Shown piece after piece: positions 54,937 to 64,000 of a DNA stretch of 64,000 bases. The DNA comes from Pseudomonas botevensis (GTDB lineage: Bacteria; Pseudomonadota; Gammaproteobacteria; Pseudomonadales; Pseudomonadaceae): the NCBI RefSeq assembly GCF_019145475.1, contig NZ_JAHTKI010000003.1:267018-331017 (forward strand). Direction: 5' to 3'. Positions within the stretch are counted from its first letter, which is position 1. Every line of letters begins with the position of its first letter. The translations under genes were made by a program, and so were the position numbers. Below the pieces are notes generated by a model. That model did not search any database. It was not told the DNA's origin and saw only the letters and a list, made by a program, of their open reading frames with translations.

Positions 54937-55470
54937 CTACTTCTTCTTGGCTTCTTTACGACGGACGACTTCGTCCGCGTAGCGCACACCTTTGCCTTTG
55001 TACGGCTCTGGTGGACGGAAGTCGCGGATCTCGGCGGCCACTTGACCTACCAGCTGCTTGTCGATGCCCTTGATCAGGATATCGGTCTGGCTAGGAGTTT
55101 CAGCGGTGATGCCTGCCGGCAGTTCGTAATCCACTGGGTGCGAGAAGCCAAGAGCCAGGTTCAGCACCTGACCTTTTGCTTGCGCTTTGTAACCAACACC
55201 GATCAGCTGGAGCTTGCGCTCGAAGCCTTGGCTTACGCCCTGGACCATGTTGTTTACCAACGCACGAGTGGTACCAGCCATCGCACGAGTCTGTTGATCG
55301 CCATTGCGAGCAGCAAAACGCAGCTCACCGGCTTCTTCAACGATCTCAACGGACGAATGGACGTTCAGTTCAAGAGTACCCTTGGCACCCTTCACCGAAA
55401 GCTGTTGGCCTGCGAATTTGACTTCGACACCGGCTGGCAGCTTAACGGGGTTCTTAGCGACGCGAGACAT
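54937..55470 (-). CDS. rplF: 50S ribosomal protein L6
   Basis: 177 residues with two related alpha/beta repeats; [17 protein letters not shown] at the start and the factor-binding-site segment [24 protein letters not shown] near the end. Sits by the GTPase-associated centre. 12 bp after rpsH. Confidence 0.98.
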   Translation of the reverse strand: MSRVAKNPVKLPAGVEVKFAGQQLSVKGAKGTLELNVHSSVEIVEEAGELRFAARNGDQQTRAMAGTTRALVNNMVQGVSQGFERKLQLIGVGYKAQAKGQVLNLALGFSHPVDYELPAGITAETPSQTDILIKGIDKQLVGQVAAEIRDFRPPEPYKGKGVRYADEVVRRKEAKKK

Positions 55471-55482
55471 GCTTATCCCCCC

Positions 55483-55875
55483 TTAGAACACAGTGCAAAG
55501 AACTTCGCCGCCGACACCGGCAGCGCGCGCAGCACGATCAGTCATCACACCTTTGTTGGTGGAGACGATAGACACGCCGAGACCGCCACGTACTTTTGGC
55601 AGATCTTCAACGGACTTGTACTGACGCAGGCCTGGACGGCTAACGCGCTTCACTTCCTCGATGACCGGACGGCCTTCGAAGTACTTCAGCTCGATGGACA
55701 GCAGTGGCTTGGATTCGCTGCTGATCTGAAAACCCGCGATGTAACCTTCGTCCTTCAGGACTTTTGCTACAGCCACCTTCAACGTGGAAGAAGGCATGCT
55801 TACGACGGACTTTTCAGCCATCTGGGCATTACGGATTCGAGTTAGCATGTCCGCTAACGGGTCCTGCATACTCAT
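55483..55875 (-). CDS. rpsH: 30S ribosomal protein S8
   Basis: 130 residues; primary 16S binder and, in E. coli, translational repressor of the spc operon. [22 protein letters not shown] and the C-terminal [29 protein letters not shown] are conserved. Alternative start at the second Met, two codons in. It is preceded by an unusually long 208-bp gap. Confidence 0.98.
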   Translation of the reverse strand: MSMQDPLADMLTRIRNAQMAEKSVVSMPSSTLKVAVAKVLKDEGYIAGFQISSESKPLLSIELKYFEGRPVIEEVKRVSRPGLRQYKSVEDLPKVRGGLGVSIVSTNKGVMTDRAARAAGVGGEVLCTVF

Positions 55876-55995
55876 GGGCTAGACGCTCCTAAAACAGAAA
55901 AATTAGCCTTGCGGCTACTACTTGTCGCCGAGAAATTCCGGGTACAAAAAACACGGGCTCAGGCGAGCCGGTCATTCTAGACATACCCCAGAAAT

Positions 55996-56023
55996 GAATC
56001 AAGCCCCAAAAGGGGCTTGATTC
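55996..56023 (-). promoter_or_regulatory. Perfect hairpin in the rpsN-rpsH gap
   Basis: GAATCAAGCCCC / GGGGCTTGATTC, 12-bp perfect stem with a 4-nt loop, 60 bp beyond the rpsN stop. On the minus strand no T-run follows, so it is not a standard terminator. It may be an RNA-processing site, an attenuator or a protein-binding leader element for the rest of the spc operon. Confidence 0.55.
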
Positions 56024-56083
56024 AAGCTCAAGGCACCGACGGTCAGATTCTTGCGAGCCAGACCGTCGAGACTTTGACAGCGA

Positions 56084-56389
56084 TTACCAGCTGGCTTTAA
56101 CCAGACCTGGAACGTCACCACGCATTGCCGCTTCACGCAGTTTGTTACGGCCCAGGCCGAACTTGCGGTAAACGCCGTGCGGACGACCGGTCAGACGGCA
56201 ACGGTTACGCATGCGCGAAGCGCTTGCGTCACGTGGTTGCTTCTGCAGAGCTACGGTAGCTTCCCAACGTGCTTCTGGACTTGCGTTCAGATCGACGATG
56301 ATAGCTTTCAGCGCTGCACGCTTGACGGCGTACTTGGCAACAGTGAGCTGACGCTTCAGCTCACGGTTTTTCATGCTCTTCTTGGCCAT
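56084..56389 (-). CDS. rpsN: 30S ribosomal protein S14
   Basis: 101-residue long-form S14: [19 protein letters not shown] at the start and [42 protein letters not shown] C-terminus. The CxxC pairs of the zinc form are missing (C- type), typical of Pseudomonas. Start 56389 is the family start; the frame runs upstream into rplE. Confidence 0.97.
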   Translation of the reverse strand: MAKKSMKNRELKRQLTVAKYAVKRAALKAIIVDLNASPEARWEATVALQKQPRDASASRMRNRCRLTGRPHGVYRKFGLGRNKLREAAMRGDVPGLVKASW

Positions 56390-56402
56390 TTTCCTACTCC
56401 AA

Positions 56403-56942
56403 TCAGTTGCGGAACGGGAATTTGAAAGCACGCAGCAGAGCGCGGCCTTCGTCATCGTTCTTGGCAGTGGTGGTCAGGGTAATGTCCAGACCGCGGAGAG
56501 CATCGATCTTGTCGTAGTCGATTTCCGGGAAGATGATCTGCTCTTTCACGCCCATGCTGTAGTTGCCACGACCATCGAAGGACTTGGCATTCAGGCCGCG
56601 GAAGTCGCGAACCCGAGGCAGGGAGATCGACAGCAGACGATCCAGGAACTCGTACATACGCTCACGGCGCAGGGTCACTTTGACGCCGATCGGCCAACCT
56701 TCGCGGACTTTAAAGCCTGCGATGGATTTGCGAGCGTAGGTCACAACGACTTTCTGGCCGGTGATCTTTTCCAGGTCAGCAACAGCGTGCTCGATGACTT
56801 TTTTGTCGCCGATCGCTTCGCCCAGACCCATGTTCAGAGTGATTTTGGTAACGCGCGGAACTTCCATCACGTTCGAAAGCTTAAGTTCTTCCTTAAGTTT
56901 CGGTGCGATTTCCTTCCGGTAAATCTCTTTTAGTCGTGCCAT
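56403..56942 (-). CDS. rplE: 50S ribosomal protein L5
   Basis: 179 residues; 5S rRNA binding, contacts S13 and P-site t[36 protein letters not shown] and the [32 protein letters not shown] segment are conserved. 13 bp before rpsN. Confidence 0.98.
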   Translation of the reverse strand: MARLKEIYRKEIAPKLKEELKLSNVMEVPRVTKITLNMGLGEAIGDKKVIEHAVADLEKITGQKVVVTYARKSIAGFKVREGWPIGVKVTLRRERMYEFLDRLLSISLPRVRDFRGLNAKSFDGRGNYSMGVKEQIIFPEIDYDKIDALRGLDITLTTTAKNDDEGRALLRAFKFPFRN

Positions 56943-56962
56943 GGTCTTCTACCTAGCAGTGT

Positions 56963-57277
56963 TCAAGCATCAACCGCTTTTTGGGTCGACTTGAAGACAC
57001 GAATTTTTTTACCGTCTTCTACTTTGAAACCAACGCGGTCAGCCTTGTTGGTTTCGCCGTTGAAGATGGCGACGTTGGAAGCGTGCAGTGGCGCTTCTTT
57101 CTCGACGATACCGCCCTGTACGCCCGACATCGGGTTAGGCTTGGTATGACGCTTGACCAGGTTCAGACCACCAACAACCAGACGGTTGTCAGCCAGAACC
57201 TTCAGCACCTTACCGCGCTTACCTTTGTCTTTGCCGGCGATCACGATGATCTCGTCGTCACGACGAATCTTTTGCAT
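56963..57277 (-). CDS. rplX: 50S ribosomal protein L24
   Basis: 104 residues; assembly initiator on 23S 5' domain. The KOW motif ([20 protein letters not shown]) is at residues 8-27, with [14 protein letters not shown] following. Confidence 0.98.
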   Translation of the reverse strand: MQKIRRDDEIIVIAGKDKGKRGKVLKVLADNRLVVGGLNLVKRHTKPNPMSGVQGGIVEKEAPLHASNVAIFNGETNKADRVGFKVEDGKKIRVFKSTQKAVDA

Positions 57278-57288
57278 GTCGGATCTCC

Positions 57289-57657
57289 TTACAGCACTTC
57301 TGGGGCGAGCGAGACGATCTTCATGAACTTCTCAGTACGAAGTTCACGGGTCACTGGCCCAAAGATACGGGTGCCGATCGGCTCTTGCTTGTTGTTCAGC
57401 AGAACAGCAGCGTTGCCATCAAAGCGGATAATGGAGCCATCAGCACGACGTACGCCGTGACGAGTGCGGACTACAACAGCAGTCATCACTTGGCCTTTTT
57501 TCACTTTACCGCGAGGAATTGCTTCCTTAACGGTAACTTTGATGATGTCACCGATACCAGCGTAACGACGATGGGAGCCACCCAGCACCTTGATGCACAT
57601 AACGCGGCGAGCGCCGCTGTTATCGGCCACATCGAGCATGGATTGAGTCTGAATCAT
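57289..57657 (-). CDS. rplN: 50S ribosomal protein L14
   Basis: 122 residues; [27 protein letters not shown] and the end [19 protein letters not shown] sequence. Interacts with L19 and the 30S bridge. 11 bp upstream of rplX and 23 bp after rpsQ. Confidence 0.98.
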   Translation of the reverse strand: MIQTQSMLDVADNSGARRVMCIKVLGGSHRRYAGIGDIIKVTVKEAIPRGKVKKGQVMTAVVVRTRHGVRRADGSIIRFDGNAAVLLNNKQEPIGTRIFGPVTRELRTEKFMKIVSLAPEVL

Positions 57658-57680
57658 ATAATTTCTCCGACCCTTAGCCC

Positions 57681-57947
57681 TTAGACTTCCACAGCGCGTT
57701 CGACAACTTCAACCAGCGCCCAAGACTTGGTCTTGGCCATCGGACGAGTTTCACGAATAGTGACTTTGTCGCCGATGTGGCACTGATTGGTTTCGTCGTG
57801 CGCGTGCAGCTTAGTCGAACGCTTAACGTATTTACCGTAGATCGGGTGCTTAACGCGACGCTCGATCAAAACGGTGATGGTTTTGTCCATCTTGTCGCTG
57901 ACAACACGGCCAGTCAGCGTACGGACAGTTTTTTCGGCTTCAGCCAT
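57681..57947 (-). CDS. rpsQ: 30S ribosomal protein S17
   Basis: 88 residues, OB-fold 16S binder: [37 protein letters not shown] and [18 protein letters not shown]. Start at the ATG of MAEAEKTVR; an ATG two codons upstream would overlap the rpmC stop more deeply. Confidence 0.97.
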   Translation of the reverse strand: MAEAEKTVRTLTGRVVSDKMDKTITVLIERRVKHPIYGKYVKRSTKLHAHDETNQCHIGDKVTIRETRPMAKTKSWALVEVVERAVEV

Positions 57948-57949
57948 GA

Positions 57950-58141
57950 TCACTTACCTGCCTGCTGGTTGAGCACAGTTTTCACGCGAGCGATGTCACG
58001 CTTAACTTGCGAGAGCAGATGAGACTGCCCCAACTGGCCAGTTGCTTTCTGCATGCGCAGATTGAACTGGTCGCGCAGCAGGCCGAGCAGTTGCTCGTTC
58101 AGCTGCTGTGCGGATTTTTCACGAAGTTCATTCGCTTTCAT
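57950..58141 (-). CDS. rpmC: 50S ribosomal protein L29
   Basis: 63 residues; helical hairpin protein at the tunnel exit that helps bind trigger factor. [31 protein letters not shown] is the usual start; one extra upstream Met overlaps the rplP stop. Confidence 0.97.
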
Positions 58142-58554
58142 CACATCACCGTCCGTTTAACAAAGGAGGTGGCGAGCGGCAGCTTTGCAGCAGCCAGGGC
58201 GAAAGCCTCACGCGCCAGCTCTTCAGAAACACCCTCGATTTCATACAGGACTTTGCCTGGCTGAATCTGGGCAACCCAGTATTCGACGTTACCCTTACCT
58301 TTACCCATCCGAACTTCGAGAGGCTTTTTGGAAATAGGCTTGTCCGGGAATACACGGATCCAGATCTTGCCGCCACGTTTTACGTGACGGGTCAGAGCAC
58401 GACGTGCCGACTCGATCTGACGAGCGGTGAGACGACCACGAGCAACAGACTTCAGCGCGAACTCGCCGAAGCTGACTTTGCTACCGCGCAGTGCCAGACC
58501 ACGGTTGTGGCCGGTCATCTGCTTGCGGAACTTCGTACGCTTTGGTTGCAACAT
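58141..58554 (-). CDS. rplP: 50S ribosomal protein L16
   Basis: 137 residues; [19 protein letters not shown] and the A-site-facing loop ([28 protein letters not shown]). Its stop overlaps the rpmC start by 1 bp. Confidence 0.98.
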
Positions 58555-58566
58555 TTTGCGTACCCC

Positions 58567-59253
58567 TTACTTAGCAGCTTTTTTACGAGGCGCTGGTGCT
58601 TGTGGCTTCAGTTCTTCTTGGCGACCACCGATTACTTCGCCTTTGAAGATCCAAACCTTTACACCGATCACACCGTAAGTGGTGTGAGCTTCGTAGGTGG
58701 CATAGTCGATATCGGCACGCAGGGTGTGCAGTGGCACACGACCTTCGCGATACCATTCAGTACGTGCGATTTCAGCACCGCCGAGACGACCGCTCACTTG
58801 GATCTTGATGCCCTTGGCACCAATGCGCATGGCGTTCTGTACGGCGCGCTTCATGGCGCGACGGAACATCACACGACGCTCCAGCTGCTGAGCTACGCTC
58901 TGGGCAACCAGCATACCGTCGAGTTCCGGCTTGCGGATCTCTTCGATATTGATGTGCACAGGCACACCCATTTGCTTGGTCAGGTCCTGACGCAGTTTCT
59001 CAACATCTTCACCTTTCTTCCCGATAACGATACCTGGACGAGCGGTGTGGATGGTGATGCGTGCAGTTTGAGCCGGACGATGGATATCGATACGGCTTAC
59101 GGACGCGCTTTTTAGTTTGTCTTGGAGGTACTCACGCACATTCAGATCTGCGAGCAAATAGTCCGCATAAGTCCGACCGTCTGCGTACCAGACGGAGGTG
59201 TGCTCCTTGACGATTCCCAGGCGAATGCCAATGGGATGTACTTTCTGACCCAT
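58567..59253 (-). CDS. rpsC: 30S ribosomal protein S3
   Basis: 228 residues; KH domain with the RNA-binding GKKGEDV loop ([20 protein letters not shown]), and C-terminal domain ([30 protein letters not shown]). Lines the mRNA entry and has helicase activity in the ribosome. Start at [13 protein letters not shown]; the upstream extension overlaps rplV. Confidence 0.98.
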   Translation of the reverse strand: MGQKVHPIGIRLGIVKEHTSVWYADGRTYADYLLADLNVREYLQDKLKSASVSRIDIHRPAQTARITIHTARPGIVIGKKGEDVEKLRQDLTKQMGVPVHINIEEIRKPELDGMLVAQSVAQQLERRVMFRRAMKRAVQNAMRIGAKGIKIQVSGRLGGAEIARTEWYREGRVPLHTLRADIDYATYEAHTTYGVIGVKVWIFKGEVIGGRQEELKPQAPAPRKKAAK

Positions 59254-59266
59254 CTCTTCGACTCCG

Positions 59267-59599
59267 TTACTTGTCAGCAACCTTGACAGTGATATGGCAA
59301 GACCGCTTGACGATGCGATCAGCACGGCCTTTCGCACGTGGCATGATGCGCTTCAGCGAACGCCCTTCGTTGACGAATACGGTGCTGACCTTCAGGTCAT
59401 CAACGTCTGCGCCTTCGTTATGCTCGGCGTTGGCTACGGCCGACTCCAGCACTTTTTTCATGATCTCGGCGGCTTTCTTACTGCTGAAAGCCAACAGGTT
59501 GAGCGCTTCGCCCACCTTCTTCCCGCGGATCTGGTCGGCGACCAAGCGGGCTTTCTGGGCGGAGATTCGAGCGCCCGACAACTTAGCGGCTACTTCCAT
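59267..59599 (-). CDS. rplV: 50S ribosomal protein L22
   Basis: 110 residues; tunnel-lining protein. [27 protein letters not shown] and the loop region [34 protein letters not shown] (tunnel hairpin) are intact; no insertion or deletion of the macrolide-resistance kind is seen. Confidence 0.98.
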
Positions 59600-59610
59600 T
59601 TCCTTACCCC

Positions 59611-59886
59611 TTAACGCTTGGCTTTCTTGTCTGCCACGTGCCCGCGATAAGTGCGGGTACCGGCGAACTCGCCCAGTTTGTGGCCGACCATGTCTTCGTT
59701 AACGAGAACTGGGACGTGCTGACGACCGTTGTGTACTGCGATGGTCAGACCGACCATTTGTGGCAGGATCATGGAACGACGCGACCAGGTCTTAACTGGT
59801 TTGCGATCATTCTTCTCCGCCGCCACTTCGATCTTCTTCAGTAGGTGAAGATCAATAAAAGGACCTTTTTTCAGAGAACGTGGCAC
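59611..59886 (-). CDS. rpsS: 30S ribosomal protein S19
   Basis: 91 residues; [20 protein letters not shown], then [26 protein letters not shown]. Head protein, complexes with S13. Confidence 0.98.
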
Positions 59887-59902
59887 TGTCGTATCCCTCT
59901 AT

Positions 59903-60727
59903 TTACTTGCGACGACGGACGATCATTTTGTCGGTACGCTTATTACCACGAGTCTTCGCGCCCTTAGTCGGGAAGCCCCATGGCGATACCGGATGACGAC
60001 CACCAGAGGTACGACCTTCACCACCACCATGTGGGTGGTCAACCGGGTTCATGGCAACACCACGAACGGTTGGGCGAACGCCACGCCAGCGTTTGGCACC
60101 AGCTTTACCCAGCGAACGCAGGCTGTGCTCGGAGTTCGAGACTTCGCCCAGGGTCGCACGGCATTCAGCCAGGACTTTACGCATTTCACCGGAACGCAGA
60201 CGCAGGGTAACGTACACACCTTCACGAGCGATCAGCTGAGCCGAAGCACCAGCGGAACGAGCGATCTGTGCACCTTTACCTGGCTTCAATTCGATGCCGT
60301 GTACAGTGGAACCAACCGGAATGTTGCGCAGTTGCAGAGCGTTGCCTGGCTTGATTGGAGCCAGAGCACCCGCGATCAGCTGGTCGCCAGCACTCACGCC
60401 TTTAGGGGCGATGATGTAGCGGCGTTCGCCGTCTGCGTAGCACAGCAGTGCGATGTGAGCAGTACGGTTTGGATCGTATTCGATACGCTCGACAGTGGCA
60501 GCGATGCCATCTTTGTCGTTGCGACGGAAGTCGACCATACGGTAATGCTGCTTATGACCACCACCGATGTGACGAGTGGTAATACGGCCATTGTTGTTAC
60601 GACCACCAGACTTCGATTTTTTCTCGAGCAGCGGTGCGTGAGGAGCGCCTTTATGCAGCTCCTGGTTGACCACCTTGACCACAAAACGGCGGCCAGGGGA
60701 AGTCGGTTTGCATTTAACGATTGCCAT
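59903..60727 (-). CDS. rplB: 50S ribosomal protein L2
   Basis: 274 residues; peptidyl-transferase-centre protein. Contains the conserved [15 protein letters not shown] with the essential His, and [25 protein letters not shown]. 15 bp after rplW. Confidence 0.98.
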   Translation of the reverse strand: MAIVKCKPTSPGRRFVVKVVNQELHKGAPHAPLLEKKSKSGGRNNNGRITTRHIGGGHKQHYRMVDFRRNDKDGIAATVERIEYDPNRTAHIALLCYADGERRYIIAPKGVSAGDQLIAGALAPIKPGNALQLRNIPVGSTVHGIELKPGKGAQIARSAGASAQLIAREGVYVTLRLRSGEMRKVLAECRATLGEVSNSEHSLRSLGKAGAKRWRGVRPTVRGVAMNPVDHPHGGGEGRTSGGRHPVSPWGFPTKGAKTRGNKRTDKMIVRRRK

Positions 60728-60741
60728 GATGCACCCCTTCC

Positions 60742-61041
60742 TTACTCAGCACTGCTGCTGAAATCGAGATCTTGGCCTGGCTGAAGGGAGATAACTGCCT
60801 TCTTCCAGTCATTACGCTTGCCCAGACCGCGAGCGGTGCGCTTGCTCTTACCCAGAACGTTCAGGGTAGTAACACGCTCAACTTTCACGCTGAACAGGCT
60901 TTCGACGGCCTTCTTGATTTCCAGCTTGGTTGCGTCGGTAGCAACCTTGAAAACGAACTGGCCTTTCTTGTCTGCCAGAACCGTAGCCTTCTCGGAAACG
61001 TGCGGGCCAAGCAGAACTTTAAATACGCGTTCCTGGTTCAT
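60742..61041 (-). CDS. rplW: 50S ribosomal protein L23
   Basis: 99 residues; chaperone and SRP docking site at the tunnel exit. [34 protein letters not shown] start and [17 protein letters not shown] end. Its ATG overlaps the rplD stop. Confidence 0.98.
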
Positions 61042-61640
61042 CCCAGCAGCTCCTCGAATTTCTTCACGGCCGACACGGTGATCAACACCTTGTCGTATGC
61101 GATCAGACTAACTGGATCGGAACCTTGCACATCACGTACATCTACGTGCGGCAGGTTGCGAGCAGCCAGGTACAGGTTCTGATCAACAGCGTCGGACACG
61201 ATCAGAACGTCGGTCAGGCTCATGTTGTTCAGTTTGCCCAGCAGATCTTTGGTTTTCGGAGTTTCGACTGCGAAATCCTGAACCACGACCAGACGATCAG
61301 TACGCACCAGCTCAGCAAGGATGGAACGCATTGCTGCGCGATACATCTTCTTGTTCAGCTTCTGGGAGTGATCCTGTGGACGAGCTGCGAAAGTGGTACC
61401 GCCGCCACGCCAGATTGGGCTACGGATAGTACCGGCACGAGCACGGCCAGTACCTTTCTGACGCCATGGGCGCTTGCCGCCACCACGAACGTCGGAACGG
61501 GTCTTCTGCTGCTTGCTACCTTGACGGCCGCCGGCCATGTAGGCCACGACTGCTTGGTGAACCAGCGTCTCGTTGAACTCGCCGCCAAATGTCAGTTCGG
61601 AAACTTCGATCGCTTGAGCGTCATTTACATTTAATTGCAT
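61038..61640 (-). CDS. rplD: 50S ribosomal protein L4
   Basis: 200 residues; tunnel protein and, in E. coli, the autoregulator of the S10 operon. The basic loop [27 protein letters not shown] is intact (the site of macrolide-resistance changes). Confidence 0.98.
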
Positions 61641-61652
61641 GTCAGCTTCCCC

Positions 61653-62288
61653 TTAACCGCGAGCCTTGGCTGCTGGACGTACAACCAGGTTGCCGCCAGT
61701 AGCGCCAGGAACAGCGCCCTTGACCAACAACAGATTGCGTTCAGCGTCCACGCGCACTACTTCCAGGGACTGCACGGTCACGCGCTCAGCGCCCATATGA
61801 CCGGACATTTTTTTGCCCTTGAATACACGACCAGGAGTCTGGCACTGGCCGATAGAGCCTGGGACGCGGTGGGATACGGAGTTACCGTGGGTGTTATCTT
61901 GCCCGCGGAAATTCCAACGCTTGATCGTACCCTGGAAGCCTTTACCTTTGGACTGACCGGTTACATCAACCAGTTGACCAGCAGCGAAGATTTCAGCGTT
62001 GATCAGATCGCCGGCCTGGTACTCGCCTTCTTCAAGGCGGAATTCCATTACGGTACGACCAGCGGCAACGTTCGCCTTGGCGAAGTGGCCAGCCTGAGCA
62101 GCTGTTACACGCGAAGCACGACGCTCGCCGACAGTGACTTGCACTGCACGATAGCCATCGGTCTCTTCAGTTTTGAACTGGGTGACGCGATTCGGCTCGA
62201 TCTCAATGACCGTGACCGGAATGGAGACACCTTCTTCGGTGAAAATACGGGTCATACCGCATTTACGACCGACTACACCAATAGTCAT
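61653..62288 (-). CDS. rplC: 50S ribosomal protein L3
   Basis: 211 residues; [27 protein letters not shown] and [51 protein letters not shown] core, including the Gln that PrmB methylates (GQDNTHG). Start at the family Met; an upstream Met is an unsupported extension. Confidence 0.98.
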   Translation of the reverse strand: MTIGVVGRKCGMTRIFTEEGVSIPVTVIEIEPNRVTQFKTEETDGYRAVQVTVGERRASRVTAAQAGHFAKANVAAGRTVMEFRLEEGEYQAGDLINAEIFAAGQLVDVTGQSKGKGFQGTIKRWNFRGQDNTHGNSVSHRVPGSIGQCQTPGRVFKGKKMSGHMGAERVTVQSLEVVRVDAERNLLLVKGAVPGATGGNLVVRPAAKARG

Positions 62289-62368
62289 GTTGTAAACCTC
62301 ATGAGTGTACGGGGCTTTCACCCGCTATGGCCGCCCATTTCAGAGCGTTACACGACCAAGACCGAGTC

Positions 62369-62680
62369 TTAGCCGAGGCTGATCTGCACTTCCACACCGG
62401 CCGCAAGATCAAGCTTCATAAGTGCATCAACGGTTTTATCCGTTGGCTGGACGATGTCCAGAACGCGCTTATGAGTGCGGATTTCGTACTGGTCACGCGC
62501 GTCTTTGTTGACGTGCGGGGAAACCAGAACGGTGAACCGCTCTTTACGGGTAGGCAGTGGAATTGGACCACGCACTTGAGCACCAGTACGTTTCGCGGTT
62601 TCCACGATTTCCTGGGTTGATTGGTCGATCAGGCGATGGTCAAAAGCCTTCAACCTGATACGGATTTGCTGATTTTGCAT
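62369..62680 (-). CDS. rpsJ: 30S ribosomal protein S10 / NusE
   Basis: 103 residues; first gene of the S10 operon. [20 protein letters not shown] and [29 protein letters not shown] are conserved. Also acts as NusE with NusB (6780-7280). The 98 bp before its start, up to the tuf terminator, presumably hold its promoter and leader; I cannot define an L4-responsive structure. Confidence 0.98.
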
Positions 62681-62778
62681 TGGATTTCAGACTCCGGCTG
62701 CTATTCCCACCGGGCGCAATACGCCCGTTAAAAGGAGGCGCAATTCTATAGACGCCCCATATAGGTGTCAACCCAATA

Positions 62779-62807
62779 AAAAAGCCCCCGCTGAGCGGGG
62801 GCTTTTT
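62779..62807 (-). terminator. Terminator between tuf and rpsJ
   Basis: AAAAAGCCCCCGC / GCGGGGGCTTTTT, 13-bp stem with a TGA loop, T-runs on both strands, 29 bp past the tuf stop. Separates the str-type unit (tuf) from the S10 operon. Confidence 0.93.
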
Positions 62808-62836
62808 CAACTCATCAAGCAGACTCTAAAAGAGTC

Positions 62837-64000
62837 TTACTCGATAACTTTGGCCACGACGCCAGCGCCGACGGTACGACCGCCTTCACGGATAGCGAAA
62901 CGCAGACCATCTTCCATCGCGATGGTTTTGATCAGAGTGACAGTCATCTGAATGTTGTCACCTGGCATTACCATTTCAACGCCTTCTGGCAGCTCGCAGT
63001 TACCAGTCACGTCAGTAGTACGGAAGTAGAACTGTGGACGGTAGCCTTTGAAGAACGGAGTGTGACGGCCGCCTTCTTCCTTGCTCAGAACGTAAACTTC
63101 TGCGGTGAACTTGGTGTGCGGCTTAACCGAACCTGGCTTGACCAGAACCTGACCACGCTCAACGTCGTCACGCTTGGTGCCACGCAGCAGAACGCCGCAG
63201 TTCTCGCCAGCACGACCTTCGTCGAGCAGCTTACGGAACATTTCAACGCCGGTGCAGGTAGTTTTCTGAGTATCGCGCAGACCAACGATCTCAACTTCTT
63301 CCTGGATGCGGACGATGCCACGCTCAACACGACCGGTCACAACAGTACCGCGACCCGAGATCGAGAATACGTCTTCGATTGGCATCAGGAACGGCTTGTC
63401 GATAGCGCGCTCTGGCTCTGGGATGTAGCTGTCCAGAGTTTCTACCAGCTTCTTGACGGCAGTGGTGCCCATCTCGTTGTCGTCTTTGCCTTCCAGCGCC
63501 ATACGAGCCGAACCGATGATGATTGGAGTGTCATCGCCCGGGAAGTCGTAGGTGGACAGCAGGTCGCGAACTTCCATCTCGACCAGTTCCAGCAGCTCAG
63601 CGTCGTCTACCAGGTCAGCCTTGTTCAGGAAAACCACGATGTACGGAACGCCTACCTGACGGGACAGCAGGATGTGCTCACGGGTTTGCGGCATCGGACC
63701 ATCAGCGGCCGAGCAAACCAGGATCGCGCCGTCCATCTGGGCAGCACCGGTGATCATGTTTTTTACGTAGTCGGCGTGACCCGGGCAGTCAACGTGCGCG
63801 TAGTGACGAATGTTCGAATCGTACTCTACGTGTGCAGTGTTGATGGTGATACCACGAGCCTTCTCTTCCGGGGCGCTGTCGATCTTGTCGAAGTCAACAA
63901 CTGCGGAACCGAAAACTTCGGAGCAAACGCGAGTCAGAGCAGCGGTCAGAGTGGTTTTACCGTGGTCAACGTGACCAATGGTGCCAACGTTGACGTGCGG
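62837..64000 (-). CDS. tuf: Elongation factor Tu, missing the first ~10 residues at the window edge
   Basis: 387 residues seen of ~397. G1 GHVDHGKTT near the right edge, the switch I region [14 protein letters not shown]3 [10 protein letters not shown]4 NKADLVDD, then domains 2 and 3 ([32 protein letters not shown]). Delivers aminoacyl-tRNA to the ribosome. The start codon lies outside the window. Pseudomonas usually carries two tuf copies; this is the one next to the S10 operon. Confidence 0.97.
   Translation of the reverse strand, partial: PHVNVGTIGHVDHGKTTLTAALTRVCSEVFGSAVVDFDKIDSAPEEKARGITINTAHVEYDSNIRHYAHVDCPGHADYVKNMITGAAQMDGAILVCSAADGPMPQTREHILLSRQVGVPYIVVFLNKADLVDDAELLELVEMEVRDLLSTYDFPGDDTPIIIGSARMALEGKDDNEMGTTAVKKLVETLDSYIPEPERAIDKPFLMPIEDVFSISGRGTVVTGRVERGIVRIQEEVEIVGLRDTQKTTCTGVEMFRKLLDEGRAGENCGVLLRGTKRDDVERGQVLVKPGSVKPHTKFTAEVYVLSKEEGGRHTPFFKGYRPQFYFRTTDVTGNCELPEGVEMVMPGDNIQMTVTLIKTIAMEDGLRFAIREGGRTVGAGVVAKVIE

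Overview
The window is chromosomal DNA from a Pseudomonas, most likely of the P. fluorescens group. The evidence is high GC, Pseudomonas-type REP palindromes (GTGGGAGCGGG), and two blocks of gene order that, as I recall them, match P. aeruginosa: dxs-ribA-pgpA-thiL-nusB-rib-nrdR-...-oprG, and uvrA-ferritin-katA-rplQ...tuf. The species is inference. I saw no tRNA, rRNA, IS element, CRISPR array or prophage. No gene-free stretch exceeds about 260 bp.

Layout. 1-3342: end of dxs, then a BtuB-like receptor facing a BtuF-like periplasmic binding protein (cobalamin uptake). 3342-11271 (minus strand): riboflavin/thiamine/phospholipid housekeeping cluster nrdR-ribD-ribE-ribBX-ribH-nusB-thiL-pgpA, then an orphan solute-binding protein and ribA. 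The RibB fusion carries a degenerate GTP cyclohydrolase domain, so stand-alone RibA must supply that step. 11400-13829: lipoprotein, methyltransferase, thioredoxin-TPR protein and a small unknown. 13955-16055: a compact, lower-GC cassette of PAAR protein, predicted cysteine amidase and membrane-anchored partner, read as an orphan type VI secretion effector-immunity module inserted into otherwise conserved gene order. 16163-19405: predicted Zur-controlled zinc operon. 19490-20268: oprG with an Anr-like box. 20520-22326: two nucleotide-sugar type enzymes. 22523-28937: Lhr helicase and an MscS-type channel. 29119-33105: DUF72 protein, YbhP-like hydrolase, ClsB and YbhN in one overlapping operon. 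33160-36867: hydrolase, DUF3182 protein, GlxA-type regulator and a divergent cysteine hydrolase.

37022-41573 is a six-gene operon of the YjfI-YjfJ(PspA)-YjfK-YjfL-YjfM-YjfC type: PspA-like membrane-binding protein, small envelope proteins and a glutathionylspermidine-synthase-like ATP-grasp ligase. It is preceded by a promoter bracketed by two near-identical palindromes. With the T6SS cassette it is the least understood part of the window.

41649-48737: ssb, a YajR-type MFS transporter, uvrA, a haem-free ferritin and katA. 48976-64000: the alpha, spc and S10 ribosomal protein operons (rplQ to rpsJ) and most of tuf, all on the minus strand and apparently intact. The unusual point there is a 208-bp gap with a perfect 12-bp hairpin between rpsN and rpsH.
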